Source: CAVYGN01 sp964413265
GTDB lineage: Bacteria > Spirochaetota > Brevinematia > Brevinematales > JAOACQ01
Direction of reading: 5' to 3'
NCBI GenBank assembly: GCA_964413265.1
Contig: CAYPRX010000013.1
Coordinates: 1-64,000, forward strand
DNA: 64,000 nucleotides
Shown: piece after piece, positions 41,726 to 50,391 of the stretch
Layout of the letters: every line of letters starts with the position of its first letter
Numbering within the stretch: position 1 is the stretch's first letter
The notes under the pieces: generated by a model
Seen by the model: the letters and a program-made list of their open reading frames with translations, nothing else
Databases searched by the model: none
What the model was told of the DNA's origin: nothing
Position numbers and translations under genes: made by a program

Positions 41726-42457
41726 TCAGGTATCAGACCCTATGCCATCGTTGAATCTGCAGGCGATATGCTCGCCGGTACAGAACGGCTTATTGCCGGA
41801 TTTACCGCAGCGGCAGAGTGTTACACGGTTCCGCCTTTCATAAGGAGTGCCGTGATGGGATTCTATTATTACATTACCCTTAACCCATAGAGGTCCGCTG
41901 ACATGATGTACAGGGTCTTCGACTAAGCTTAGCGATGGATTGAAGTCAGGTTCGTATGCCTGGCCTGTTTTTTTGTTCCAGGCGACCAGTCTGCCCGAAG
42001 GACAGTCACAGGCTTCCTGGATGGCAGTTTCACGAGCTTTTTTATCGTTGGAGCGTTCGGTCAGGTTCCAGGCATCTCCGTCGCGGTGGCAGAAAAGAGC
42101 TATTGCGCAGAGCTTTTCAGCATCGGTCAACAACAGTCCTGGTCCTGGATATTTATCCGACATTTCGAGATATGGTTTCCTTTCAGCGGTTTCTGTTCCG
42201 TCAAAAGCGATATTTTTATGTCTGCCGTCGCAATATGGCATATTTTTTGAAGCTCCGCAGCGGCAGATTGAATATGTCTGATCAGAGGGAAAGGAAAAGC
42301 CTTTTTCCCAACTTACGGGAATTCCATCCCGGTCCGGTACTATGGTTTCCTTTTCAAGAGGCAATCCGCCCGAGATAATATAAGGACCGTTTTTAGAAAC
42401 GACAACTTTCGCCTTTTCTGCTGAAGTTCCTTCTCCTCTGGTTAATCCATTGCCCAT
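41726..42457 (-). CDS. Dual CDGSH iron-sulfur protein with central Fe-S-like segment
   Basis: A 243-residue protein carrying two CDGSH-type 2Fe-2S motifs: Cys65, Cys67, Cys76, His80 (CRCGASKNMPYCDGRH) and Cys215, Cys217, Cys226, His230 (CRCGKSGNKPFCTGEH). Between them is a region with LCAIALFC and EACDCPSGRLVAW, which resembles the divergent Fer4_19-like Fe-S domain seen in such proteins. It is probably a soluble redox or cluster-transfer protein. It overlaps the small exported protein upstream by 16 bases in the oxoamine-synthase operon. Confidence 0.85.
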   Translation of the reverse strand: MGNGLTRGEGTSAEKAKVVVSKNGPYIISGGLPLEKETIVPDRDGIPVSWEKGFSFPSDQTYSICRCGASKNMPYCDGRHKNIAFDGTETAERKPYLEMSDKYPGPGLLLTDAEKLCAIALFCHRDGDAWNLTERSNDKKARETAIQEACDCPSGRLVAWNKKTGQAYEPDFNPSLSLVEDPVHHVSGPLWVKGNVIIESHHGTPYERRNRVTLCRCGKSGNKPFCTGEHIACRFNDGIGSDT

Positions 42458-42948
42458 AAAAGAGTCTCCCGATCAAAAATAACATCCGTGAGCTTACGGC
42501 CGTTAACCGTAAAAGATAAGCATATTTTTTTGACCGGGTCGTAAATCATGCTCCAGGAATAAAATTCGGTATCTTCAGTCAGAACCTGCTCGGATTTCCA
42601 TTGCTTTGCGTTCATGCGCCTGTCAAAAAAATTGCAAAATATTTCTTTATTGCTACCTTTTGTCAATCCCGCAAACTGGGCGCGAAAAAGCTTCCGGTTT
42701 ACGAGTATATAATTCTTCTCCGCATTGTTGCTCGGTAAATCGGAGATATATTTGAATACAGCTTTTAAAGCAATTGCCGCATCATTGTAGCCAGGCATCC
42801 ATATGCCGTCGCATTTTTCATATATATTATCTTTATTTTTCAATATCGTCCAATCTCCGGGAGCAATGGGATACACTTCTGCACTTAAATTATTAATTAA
42901 GAACAGAAGCAGAGCCTGAAAAAACAACAGGCATAACAGTAGTTTCAC
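42442..42948 (-). CDS. Small exported protein, unknown function
   Basis: A 168-residue protein with a signal peptide (LLLCLLFFQALLLFLINNLSA) and a mature domain with WTILKNKDNIYEKCDG, QFAGLTKGSNKEIFCNFF and EFYSWSMIYDPVKKIC. I do not recognise the fold. It overlaps the alpha-oxoamine synthase (4 bases) and the CDGSH gene (16 bases), so it is translationally coupled to both. Confidence 0.6.
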   Translation of the reverse strand: MKLLLCLLFFQALLLFLINNLSAEVYPIAPGDWTILKNKDNIYEKCDGIWMPGYNDAAIALKAVFKYISDLPSNNAEKNYILVNRKLFRAQFAGLTKGSNKEIFCNFFDRRMNAKQWKSEQVLTEDTEFYSWSMIYDPVKKICLSFTVNGRKLTDVIFDRETLLWAMD

Positions 42949-44240
42949 GAAGGAGCCTGCCAGTCCTTCATGCCTTCAAATACTTCAAATAGAATATTAG
43001 CGCATTTATCCAGCTGTTTTTTTGTATGATATGAGGATATTGAGAGCCTCAGTCTTGTGCGTTTGTTTGATACTGCCGGATAGGTAACCATACCGGTAAA
43101 AAGACCTTTTTCCATAACCCGTTTGCTTATTTCCCTGAGGCGTAAATCGCTGCCGGCTATTACCGGTATGACCTGGGATTTTGTATCTCCGATATCAAGA
43201 CCAAAATTTTTAAGCTTTTTATGCATATATCTGGTATTCACCCATAGCTTATCGCGCGCGGATTTATCTTTTGAATATAGTTCAAGGACTTTAAGTATTC
43301 CGGCTGCCGTATGAGGAGCCATTGCACAGGAAAAAACATAAGATCTGGCAAGCATGCGCATATAGTTGATCAGCTTGCGGTTGGCTGCAGCAAAACCTCC
43401 GATAGCTCCAAATGCTTTGCTGAATGTGCCGATAGTTATGTCAATATCGTCTTCAACACCGAAATACTCGGCTACTCCCCTGCCATTTTCTCCGAAAATA
43501 AGTGTGGCATGAGCCTCATCGAGAAGGGTCTTCGCACCGTATTTTTTACAGACCTTGATAAGCTCCGGAAGATCAGCCAGGTCCCCGTCCATGCTGTAAA
43601 CGCTTTCCAGGCACACGATGACCCTTTTCTTGCCCAGAGATTTTAAGACCTTGTCGAGATGTTTGGCGTTATTATGGCTGAAAACCCTGATGTCAGCCCC
43701 GGCAAGCCTGGCCCCGTCATAAGTGGAAGCATGTGATAAAATATCGAGAACTGCGACATCACCAGGTTTTAAGAGACAAGACAGCACTCCGAGATTTGAA
43801 GCGTATCCTGTGGGGAAAACCATGACATCCTCTTTCTTTTTAAAAGCGGCAATTGCTTCCTCGAGTTTTCTGGTCATATCGTAATAGCCGCTGAAAAGCG
43901 GGGCGGAAACGGCTCCTGTTCCGTATTTGGCTATGGTATCCTGAACTACCTTGATTACTTCAGGATGATAAGAATATCCCAGATAATTATAGGAGCAAAA
44001 ATTTAAAAACTTTCTTACAGAATTACTGTATCGGTCGTAAACATCGAATTCCGCCAGCGGGGCGGACATAATCGGGTTATGATAAACGAAATATTTCTTT
44101 TTAGTGACGTCCTTTACCATCTCCCAGAAATAATCCGTAACACGGAAGAGATCATCGCTTTCAAAATCCTCGAAATCTGCTAGTGAGTAATTATTTGAGT
44201 TGAGATTCCTGATATCCATGTCTTTAATGCTTAACCCCAT
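42945..44240 (-). CDS. Alpha-oxoamine synthase (KBL / BioF / serine palmitoyltransferase family)
   Basis: A 431-residue PLP enzyme condensing an amino acid with an acyl-CoA. Visible are FLNFCSYNYLGYSYHPEV, GTGAVSAPLFSGYYDM, LLDEAHATLIFGENGRGVAEYFG (PLP-binding Asp and His) and the Schiff-base lysine in TFSKAFGAIGG. An N-terminal extension of about 60 residues resembles serine-palmitoyltransferase-like members, so sphingolipid or alpha-oxoamine lipid synthesis is a better guess than biotin, though no acyl-carrier gene is adjacent. First gene of a three-gene coupled unit. Confidence 0.85.
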   Translation of the reverse strand: MGLSIKDMDIRNLNSNNYSLADFEDFESDDLFRVTDYFWEMVKDVTKKKYFVYHNPIMSAPLAEFDVYDRYSNSVRKFLNFCSYNYLGYSYHPEVIKVVQDTIAKYGTGAVSAPLFSGYYDMTRKLEEAIAAFKKKEDVMVFPTGYASNLGVLSCLLKPGDVAVLDILSHASTYDGARLAGADIRVFSHNNAKHLDKVLKSLGKKRVIVCLESVYSMDGDLADLPELIKVCKKYGAKTLLDEAHATLIFGENGRGVAEYFGVEDDIDITIGTFSKAFGAIGGFAAANRKLINYMRMLARSYVFSCAMAPHTAAGILKVLELYSKDKSARDKLWVNTRYMHKKLKNFGLDIGDTKSQVIPVIAGSDLRLREISKRVMEKGLFTGMVTYPAVSNKRTRLRLSISSYHTKKQLDKCANILFEVFEGMKDWQAPS

Positions 44241-44401
44241 TTAAAACCTCCAGATATTAAGATAAGACATTTGCTCATGAGACCTAATATGCGGTTTCTG
44301 CAAGAAGACACTCCCCGTAATTCGTTTTTATTGTAACATATTTTGATGGAAAAGGAAAGCATATTTGAAAATTGTAACTAAGGACTCGCTTCCAAGCCGT
44401 T

Positions 44402-45658
44402 TTATGATTGCTGGTAGCACAAACTGCCGTTTTCCTGGGCCCAGCAAACGCCGTCAAGTGATGCGGTATTATATTTATCCAGGGATATATTCATTTCCTT
44501 CAATATTGATGCAACTTCGGGGAAATTATTCTCCTCGCTCTTTTCTACGAGAAGTAAAAGCCTTCCAAGATCGTTCTTACGATCAAGCAGTGCATCGTTT
44601 ATATTCTGGCTTAAATTAAGTTCCGATAAGATCTCTTGAATAGGCATTTTGAACAGAGGTTCAATAAGAGAGAGTAAACCAGTCAGGTAAGCTTCATCAA
44701 GCACAGCTTTGGAAACACCGCGTTTAAAGTTTTTCAGCAGGATTTCCATTGTCTTTGCACGCTCGATGGCCGCAAATAAGAGAGGATTGCCGGCTGATTT
44801 TCCCTTCATAAATGCGTATTCCATCAGAATAAGCCAGTTAAGCAATTGCCTGTGTCCGAGAAGTGCCAGGGCCTGCTTTATAGACTCTATTTTATACCTG
44901 TTGCCTATGGCAGCGGAATTGATGAACTGAAGCAGATTAAAAGTCATTTCAGGCCATTTTTTAAATGAACTCTCGAGGTCTTCTATATCAGAGTCCTTAT
45001 ATATCAGATTGATTATTTCCATTATGGCGAGCTTACGGGGGTCAACGCCCTTTCCCTTTATGATTGTCGGTTTGGCGAAGAAATAACCCTGGAAGAGGGT
45101 AAATCCAAGGTCCTTGTAAAAGAAAAATTCGTCCATATCCTCAACTTTTTCAGCCAGGCAATCCACACGGTAAGTTTTGAAAATCTTCATTTTAGAAGCG
45201 ATCGTTTCTTTCGGGTTCTCCCTGACATCGACTTTAACATAAGAAACCTTGCTGAAAAGAGGCTCAAAACGTTTGATATTATCTTCCTTAAAAACGAAAT
45301 CATCAAGAGCGAAAACGAACCCTTCCTCCTTCATGGCATCTATCAGTTCAAGAAGTACGGAATCTATCTTGGTAGTTTCAAGGATTTCTAGTACATAACG
45401 TTCTTTCTTAAGAGTTTTCAGGAGGTCTCTCTTTATTATTTCCTCATTTACGTTAATAAAGGCAAGCTTGTCGCCTATCAGCCTGCTGAAACTTATATTA
45501 TTAAGTGAATTTACTATTACTGTTGCTGTTGCAGTCAGATTATCTGTAATTTTTGCGAAATTATTCTCATCATTCCTGAAGAGTAATTCAAACGCGACAA
45601 TATTCTGGTCGCTGTCCAGAATGGGCTGCCTGCCCATTAATATATTACCTGCTTCCAT
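44402..45658 (-). CDS. EAL-HDOD (YuxH-type) signalling protein
   Basis: A 418-residue protein with an N-terminal EAL domain of the YuxH class: AFELLFRNDE, FINVNEE, FALDDFVF, VSYVKVDVRE and LFQGYFFAKP, keeping most metal and c-di-GMP contact positions. An HDOD domain follows (LLQFINSAAIGNRYKIESIK, QALALLGHRQLLNWLILM). YuxH-type proteins often bind rather than hydrolyse c-di-GMP. It is monocistronic, divergent from tRNA-Ala. Confidence 0.85.
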   Translation of the reverse strand: MEAGNILMGRQPILDSDQNIVAFELLFRNDENNFAKITDNLTATATVIVNSLNNISFSRLIGDKLAFINVNEEIIKRDLLKTLKKERYVLEILETTKIDSVLLELIDAMKEEGFVFALDDFVFKEDNIKRFEPLFSKVSYVKVDVRENPKETIASKMKIFKTYRVDCLAEKVEDMDEFFFYKDLGFTLFQGYFFAKPTIIKGKGVDPRKLAIMEIINLIYKDSDIEDLESSFKKWPEMTFNLLQFINSAAIGNRYKIESIKQALALLGHRQLLNWLILMEYAFMKGKSAGNPLLFAAIERAKTMEILLKNFKRGVSKAVLDEAYLTGLLSLIEPLFKMPIQEILSELNLSQNINDALLDRKNDLGRLLLLVEKSEENNFPEVASILKEMNISLDKYNTASLDGVCWAQENGSLCYQQS

Positions 45659-45788
45659 GACTAAGTAACCGCCCTAAATCCTGGAATATTTATGCATATC
45701 GGCAGATGTATTTCAGAATTCAATTTAATTTAATATAACCAGTTAGTGAAAAAATGGCAATTAATAAGTATATCCTTTTTTATGGAAT

Positions 45789-45817
45789 TTGTATTTTTAA
45801 TAAGTATTTTTTATAAT
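45789..45817 (+). promoter_or_regulatory. Promoter of the tRNA-Ala gene
   Basis: TTGTAT (45789-45794), 17-base spacer, consensus TATAAT (45812-45817), ending 15 bases before the tRNA. Confidence 0.65.
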
Positions 45818-45832
45818 AAATAAATAAATAAA

Positions 45833-45904
45833 GGGGATGTAGCTCAGTGGGAGAGCATTGCGTTCGCAACGCAGGGGTCGGGGGTTCAAATCCCTCCATC
45901 TCCA
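45833..45904 (+). tRNA. tRNA-Ala, anticodon CGC
   Basis: A 72-base cloverleaf. The acceptor GGGGATG pairs with CATCTCC (one G-U), the D arm is GCTC/GAGC, and the anticodon stem TTGCG/CGCAG holds loop TTCGCAA, giving anticodon CGC that reads GCG alanine codons. The T arm GGGGG/CCCTC encloses TTCAAAT and the discriminator base is A. The CCA tail is not encoded. Confidence 0.95.
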
Positions 45905-45957
45905 AATTATTACAACTTTTATTATCAGCATTTAAACTTTAAAAACTTGAATCAAAA

Positions 45958-45986
45958 TTGACGGAGATTGCCTTATTATATTATAA
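45958..45986 (+). promoter_or_regulatory. Promoter for the aromatic-rich secreted protein gene
   Basis: TTGACG (45958-45963), 17 bases, TTATAA (45981-45986), 56 bases before the ATG; a GGAGG ribosome site follows at 46032-46036. Confidence 0.5.
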
Positions 45987-46042
45987 GTATATATTACGTT
46001 CCGATGGAGTGATTCGAGTTTTGATTATTACAGGAGGTATTT

Positions 46043-46564
46043 ATGAAAAAGCTATTGCTTACATTACTGCTTCTCCTGCCGCTATCAGCATTCTATGCAT
46101 TTGAGGTTAATATAATAATGAACGACGGCAGCGTGATCAAGGGAAATATGCTTGGTAAGACTGCAGACGAGATATTTCTGGATGGAGAAAACGGCAAGGC
46201 TAAAATCATTAAAATAGCCGACATTAAAAACGTTTTTGATGCCGAAAAAGGCACTCCAGTAGCTATAAAAGCAAGTCAGTCTCTGCAGGCTCCTACGAAT
46301 GCACAGAATCAGCCGGTTTTAACGAATGTTCCCGGTTCCGATGTTTACTATTACTATTACAACGAGGAGCCACTGTATTATTATGGAGGATTCTGGTGGA
46401 GATACGACGACGGCATATGGCTCAGGTCTCCCTATTATGCCGGACCATGGGTAATTATAGGAGCTCCTTACGTACCCGGTCCGGTTTTCTATATCGGTCC
46501 GCGATGGTATTACTGGGGTCCCCGCTGGGGCTGGGGCTGGAGAGGGGGCTGGCACAGGTGGTAG
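46043..46564 (+). CDS. Secreted protein with aromatic- and Gly/Pro-rich C-terminal tail
   Basis: A 173-residue protein with a cleavable signal peptide (LLLTLLLLLPLSAFYAFE). A compact N-terminal domain (MNDGSVIKGNMLGKT, IIKIADIKNVFDAEK) is followed by a Gln/Asn linker. From about residue 103 the tail is packed with Tyr, Trp, Gly and Pro (YYYYYNEEPLYYYGG, WWRYDDGIWLRSPYYAGPW, PRWYYWGPRWGWGWRGGW). This WRYxDGxWxRSxxYxGPW pattern occurs in uncharacterised envelope proteins of several phyla. An adhesive, surface or amyloid-like role is speculative. Confidence 0.65.
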   Translation: MKKLLLTLLLLLPLSAFYAFEVNIIMNDGSVIKGNMLGKTADEIFLDGENGKAKIIKIADIKNVFDAEKGTPVAIKASQSLQAPTNAQNQPVLTNVPGSDVYYYYYNEEPLYYYGGFWWRYDDGIWLRSPYYAGPWVIIGAPYVPGPVFYIGPRWYYWGPRWGWGWRGGWHRW

Positions 46565-46570
46565 TTATTC

Positions 46571-47359
46571 CTACAGTACTCCCTTCTTTCTGTAAGAGCG
46601 CAGAATGAATCCGTCCGTAACTGCGAATAGCAAAAGCGGGACAACAAGGAATATCAATGTCAGCGTCGATGCGGCGCTCCTGTCAGAGGAAATAAGAAGG
46701 GGAAATAAATAGCCTGTATATGAGGGCACGCTTCCGCCGCCTATAAGAAACACAAGAAAATATTCAGAAAAAGCTACAAGGAAGGCCACAGATCCGCCTG
46801 ATATAATAGCAGGAATTAAAAGGGGGATCTCTATCCGGATGAGTATCATCAAACGGCCGGCGCCCAGATTACTGGCGCACTGAACATACTCCTCTCCATA
46901 AGCCTGGAAACCTGCAGTAAGGGCTCTAAGCATATAGGGGTAACTTACCAGTGAGAGTATAAGGACCACACCAGGGAATGTATCGGAAAGCCCTATCTTT
47001 ATGAAGATAAACTGAACGCCCGTTGCAAAAGACATCGCAGGGATCAGGGCAGGGGCAAGGAAAAGTCCTTCCAGGAGATAGCGGAAGGGGAAATGACGCC
47101 TGGCGAATATTGAGGCGGGAATCACAGTCATGATGAATGTGAGAAAAGCAGCTGATAGAGAATACATCACAGAGGAGAAGATGCCCCGGAAAATTCCCTG
47201 AAATTCCATGATGGTAAATCTGGCACCATGCAGGTCAAACCTCTGCGGTATTATGTCAGGGTATTTCCACATTGAGGAAAAGGAGTAAAAGAAGAGCACC
47301 AGTAATGGCAGGATGAATATAAAATCATATACAAGTATAGATAAAATCCGTTTTTTCAT
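46571..47359 (-). CDS. ABC transporter permease (YnjC-like, second half)
   Basis: A 262-residue permease with six membrane segments and an EAA-type loop (EEYVQCASNLGAGRLMILIRIEIPL). Together with the adjacent permease it corresponds to the two halves of the fused YnjC permease. It ends the five-gene minus-strand operon and its start overlaps the upstream permease stop by four bases. Confidence 0.83.
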   Translation of the reverse strand: MKKRILSILVYDFIFILPLLVLFFYSFSSMWKYPDIIPQRFDLHGARFTIMEFQGIFRGIFSSVMYSLSAAFLTFIMTVIPASIFARRHFPFRYLLEGLFLAPALIPAMSFATGVQFIFIKIGLSDTFPGVVLILSLVSYPYMLRALTAGFQAYGEEYVQCASNLGAGRLMILIRIEIPLLIPAIISGGSVAFLVAFSEYFLVFLIGGGSVPSYTGYLFPLLISSDRSAASTLTLIFLVVPLLLFAVTDGFILRSYRKKGVL

Positions 47360-48219
47360 ATTTTCCTCAAATCATCGCTTAATCTTCCCACCAGGCGTGA
47401 ATACAGGGCTACGAAGAATATTGAGAATATAAAGATTATAGAAAGTATCGCCATTGCGACCGGTCTGTAATAAAGATCCCTTTGAAAGTAATATTCGTAA
47501 ACCCTGAGTGACAGCATTCCCGGATAGCTGTCGCCCAGTACATACGGCAGGTCGAAAGCGCCGAAACTGTAAATAAAGAGTATTATGAAAGAAGTGTTCA
47601 AAACTGGCATAATAAATGGAACAACCAGCCTGAAAAATATCGTAAGCTTGCCGGCTCCGAGCATACCTGCCGTTTCTATCATCCGGGGATCGAGTTTGGA
47701 AAGAATCCCGAAAACAAGAACCATTACGAAGGGGATCTCCTTGAGAAAATACCCGGCAATAATATCCAGCCCGTTTCCAGAGAAAACAAGTGAAGGGAAT
47801 TTCTCCGGTCCCCTTACCAAACCTGCGTGATACAGTATAGAGGATATAACGCCTGTCTTTCCAAGTAAAATGATAATAATATAGGCCACTGCTATATGTG
47901 GCATGATAAGAAAAATCCTCTGCGCAGAAGCAAAACGGCGGATCTCAAAAGGCAGACTCCATACCCACCACGATAATAATGTCCCTGCTATGGTTGCCAG
48001 TACTGCCGAAGCAAAAGCAACGTAAAGTGAGAAAAACCATGATTTAACAAACCATAGGTCTTTAAAAAGGATTTCATAAGCGAAAAGGGGAGAGGGGTAA
48101 TTGTATGAAGAACCCGTAATGCAGAAAGACTGCAATAGGGTGAAGATAATACCTGCAGCGAAGAGTAAAAACGGGATTATAAGGCTCAAAAGGCTCATAA
48201 TTAACTGCCTTTTTTTCAT
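47356..48219 (-). CDS. ABC transporter permease (YnjC-like, first half)
   Basis: A 287-residue permease with six membrane helices and the loop PRMIETAGMLGAGKLTIFFRLVVPF that contacts the ATPase. Its start overlaps the binding-protein stop by four bases and its end overlaps the second permease gene by four. Confidence 0.83.
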   Translation of the reverse strand: MKKRQLIMSLLSLIIPFLLFAAGIIFTLLQSFCITGSSYNYPSPLFAYEILFKDLWFVKSWFFSLYVAFASAVLATIAGTLLSWWVWSLPFEIRRFASAQRIFLIMPHIAVAYIIIILLGKTGVISSILYHAGLVRGPEKFPSLVFSGNGLDIIAGYFLKEIPFVMVLVFGILSKLDPRMIETAGMLGAGKLTIFFRLVVPFIMPVLNTSFIILFIYSFGAFDLPYVLGDSYPGMLSLRVYEYYFQRDLYYRPVAMAILSIIFIFSIFFVALYSRLVGRLSDDLRKI

Positions 48220-49421
48220 TTCGACAGTACCTCGTTCTTCCAGCCGTCTTCAAGGGCCTCAACATAACCGGAGGGGATTTCCGGGACACCATATTTTACA
48301 AGCTCATCGATAGGAAGGGTAGACTTCCCGAGATCAAGTTCCCTGAATTTAATTTTCCATTCTTCCGGAAGACGCTTAAGATCGAGTACGGTAAAATCGC
48401 CCCAATTTGCCGGCATGTTCTTTGAATATTGAGCCTGAGGCGACATCAGAAAGTTCGCTAAAACCATAGCTCCGGCCTTGTTGGGAGAGTTAAAAGCAAT
48501 AGCGGTAAAATGGGTATTGTAGACGGAACCATCCTTCATTACAAAAGTCCTGACGGTTTCGGGATAACGGCCTGTAATAATGCGGTTTGCGGCATCAGCC
48601 TGATGGTAAGACATGTTGAAATCCACTTCCCCCCTTTCGAAAAGACCGTCAAGTGATGCTATGTCCCTGGGAAAAATTTTTCCGTTCTGCCATAGATAGG
48701 GTTTTATTGAATTCAGGTATTTCCATAAGAGCACTGACCTGTTTTTGAGAAGAGCAACATCATAGCCCTTCATATACTGGGAATATCCCCCCGTTAAAGC
48801 GTAAAAAGCCTGTCTGATAAAAGCCGAGCCGGTAAAATCCGGAGGCTGGGGATAGGTGAAGCGTCCCGGATGGGCCTTGACCCAGTTTATCAGGTCCCTG
48901 AAGCTCCTGGGCGGATTTTTAATTCTGGCAGAATCGTATTCGAAGACAAACTGGGCCCTGCCCCATGGTGCTTCAAATCCTTTCACCGGATATCCGAAGT
49001 CATATTCTGCGGACCCTGGATCAATATAGTTTGTGAAGTTCGGAAGCTTTTCAGTGAATGGACCGAATAGAAGGCCGTTTTCAAATGCGTTTCGGAAGTT
49101 TTCCCCATTTATCCATATCAGGTCGATGGTCCCTATTTTTTCACCAGCCTGTTTTTCTGTAAGAAGCTTGTTAACAATCAGTCTTGTATCCATCGGGACG
49201 CGTATGAGGGTAATTCCATAATATGACTTTAACTCCTGCGATACAAAACCGTCAATCCAGGCATTTATACTGACAGATCCTCCCCACATGTAAAAATGGA
49301 CCACAGAGCCATGCGCCGCTTTTTCAATATCGGAATATGACCTTGAAAGCCAATCTGTATTGACAGTCCTGGCGCATGATAAAATCATGACTGAAATAAC
49401 CGCTATCAGAGCATTTCTCAT
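48216..49421 (-). CDS. YnjB-like ABC transporter substrate-binding lipoprotein
   Basis: A 401-residue periplasmic binding protein with a lipoprotein signal (MRNALIAVISVMILSCAR, Cys16). It has YnjB-family features: VHFYMWGGSVSINAWIDGFV, TIDLIWINGENFRNAFENGLLFGPF, APWGRAQFVFEYDSA and MVLANFLMSPQAQ. The ligand of YnjB-type systems is not established to my knowledge; thiamine-like and other small solutes have been suggested for relatives. Confidence 0.82.
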   Translation of the reverse strand: MRNALIAVISVMILSCARTVNTDWLSRSYSDIEKAAHGSVVHFYMWGGSVSINAWIDGFVSQELKSYYGITLIRVPMDTRLIVNKLLTEKQAGEKIGTIDLIWINGENFRNAFENGLLFGPFTEKLPNFTNYIDPGSAEYDFGYPVKGFEAPWGRAQFVFEYDSARIKNPPRSFRDLINWVKAHPGRFTYPQPPDFTGSAFIRQAFYALTGGYSQYMKGYDVALLKNRSVLLWKYLNSIKPYLWQNGKIFPRDIASLDGLFERGEVDFNMSYHQADAANRIITGRYPETVRTFVMKDGSVYNTHFTAIAFNSPNKAGAMVLANFLMSPQAQYSKNMPANWGDFTVLDLKRLPEEWKIKFRELDLGKSTLPIDELVKYGVPEIPSGYVEALEDGWKNEVLSK

Positions 49422-49455
49422 ATATCGGAACCTCCTTTCCTGAAGACCTCAAATA

Positions 49456-50391
49456 TCAACAGCTCACCAGAATGACTCGGACCCTGTCGCCTTTTTCTAT
49501 GCCTCCCTCCAGCCTGTAAACCGTACAGAGCCAGTCTTCCCATAAAACCCGGTAGATTATAAAATGACCGGCAAAGTTAACATCCAGTACAAAAGCAGGG
49601 CCCTGTTCGTCTTTTTCTATGCGGAAAGATTCGGCCCTTGCATAAGCTTTTATGCTGTCCCTTTTCTGAGGAGGACAAAGCAGAGTTCTGAATTTTTCAG
49701 GAATAATATTAACATGGCCGAGAAACGAAGCTGCCTCGATAGATATGGGGTTATTGTAAACCCTTTCTGCGGTATCATACTGGATAAGCCTTCCTTCTAT
49801 TATAATCCCTATCATATCTGAAACCATAAAAGCCTCCTGCTGATCATGAGTGACAAGCAGAGTTGTTGTTTTATATTCCCGTTGTTTGGCCCTGATAAAT
49901 TCGGCCATTTCCATTTTTAAATTTTTATCCAGATTAGCAAAGGGTTCGTCAAGAAGAAGAACATCCGGCTCAAGGACCATTGCCCTCGCTATGGCTACTC
50001 TCTGCTTCTGCCCTGCTGAAAGTTCAGATGGATAGGCTTTAATTTTGTTTTCAAGTGAAAAGCTGCTGAGGATGTCCCTGACCTTTTGTGATATTTTTTT
50101 TTCGTTCAGGCGGGCTGCTTTAAGCCCGAATGCAACGTTCTCAAATACATTCATTGATGGGAAAAGGATATAATCCTGGAAAACAAGGATAGCCGGCGCT
50201 GCGGAGAGAAAGACGACATTTCCGGAATCAGGATCTTCAAGACCGGCTATGATTTTCAGCAGCGTCGTTTTACCAGCGCCTGAAGGGCCTATTATCGAAA
50301 CGAGTTCTCCTTTTTCAATGGAGAAATTGATGCCGTTGAGGACGTTCAGGTTTTTAAAGCTTTTCCTGATTTCTTCTATTTTAAGAACCAT
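49456..50391 (-). CDS. ABC transporter ATP-binding protein
   Basis: A 311-residue ATPase: Walker A GPSGAGKTTLLK, Q-loop VFQDYILFPSMNVFENVAFG, signature LSAGQKQRVAIARAM, Walker B VLLLDEPFANLD and switch VTHDQQEAFMVSD. The last 80 residues form a regulatory TOBE-like domain (RAESFRIEKDEQGPAFVLDV). It serves the two downstream permeases and overlaps the phosphotransferase stop by 16 bases. Confidence 0.88.
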   Translation of the reverse strand: MVLKIEEIRKSFKNLNVLNGINFSIEKGELVSIIGPSGAGKTTLLKIIAGLEDPDSGNVVFLSAAPAILVFQDYILFPSMNVFENVAFGLKAARLNEKKISQKVRDILSSFSLENKIKAYPSELSAGQKQRVAIARAMVLEPDVLLLDEPFANLDKNLKMEMAEFIRAKQREYKTTTLLVTHDQQEAFMVSDMIGIIIEGRLIQYDTAERVYNNPISIEAASFLGHVNIIPEKFRTLLCPPQKRDSIKAYARAESFRIEKDEQGPAFVLDVNFAGHFIIYRVLWEDWLCTVYRLEGGIEKGDRVRVILVSC

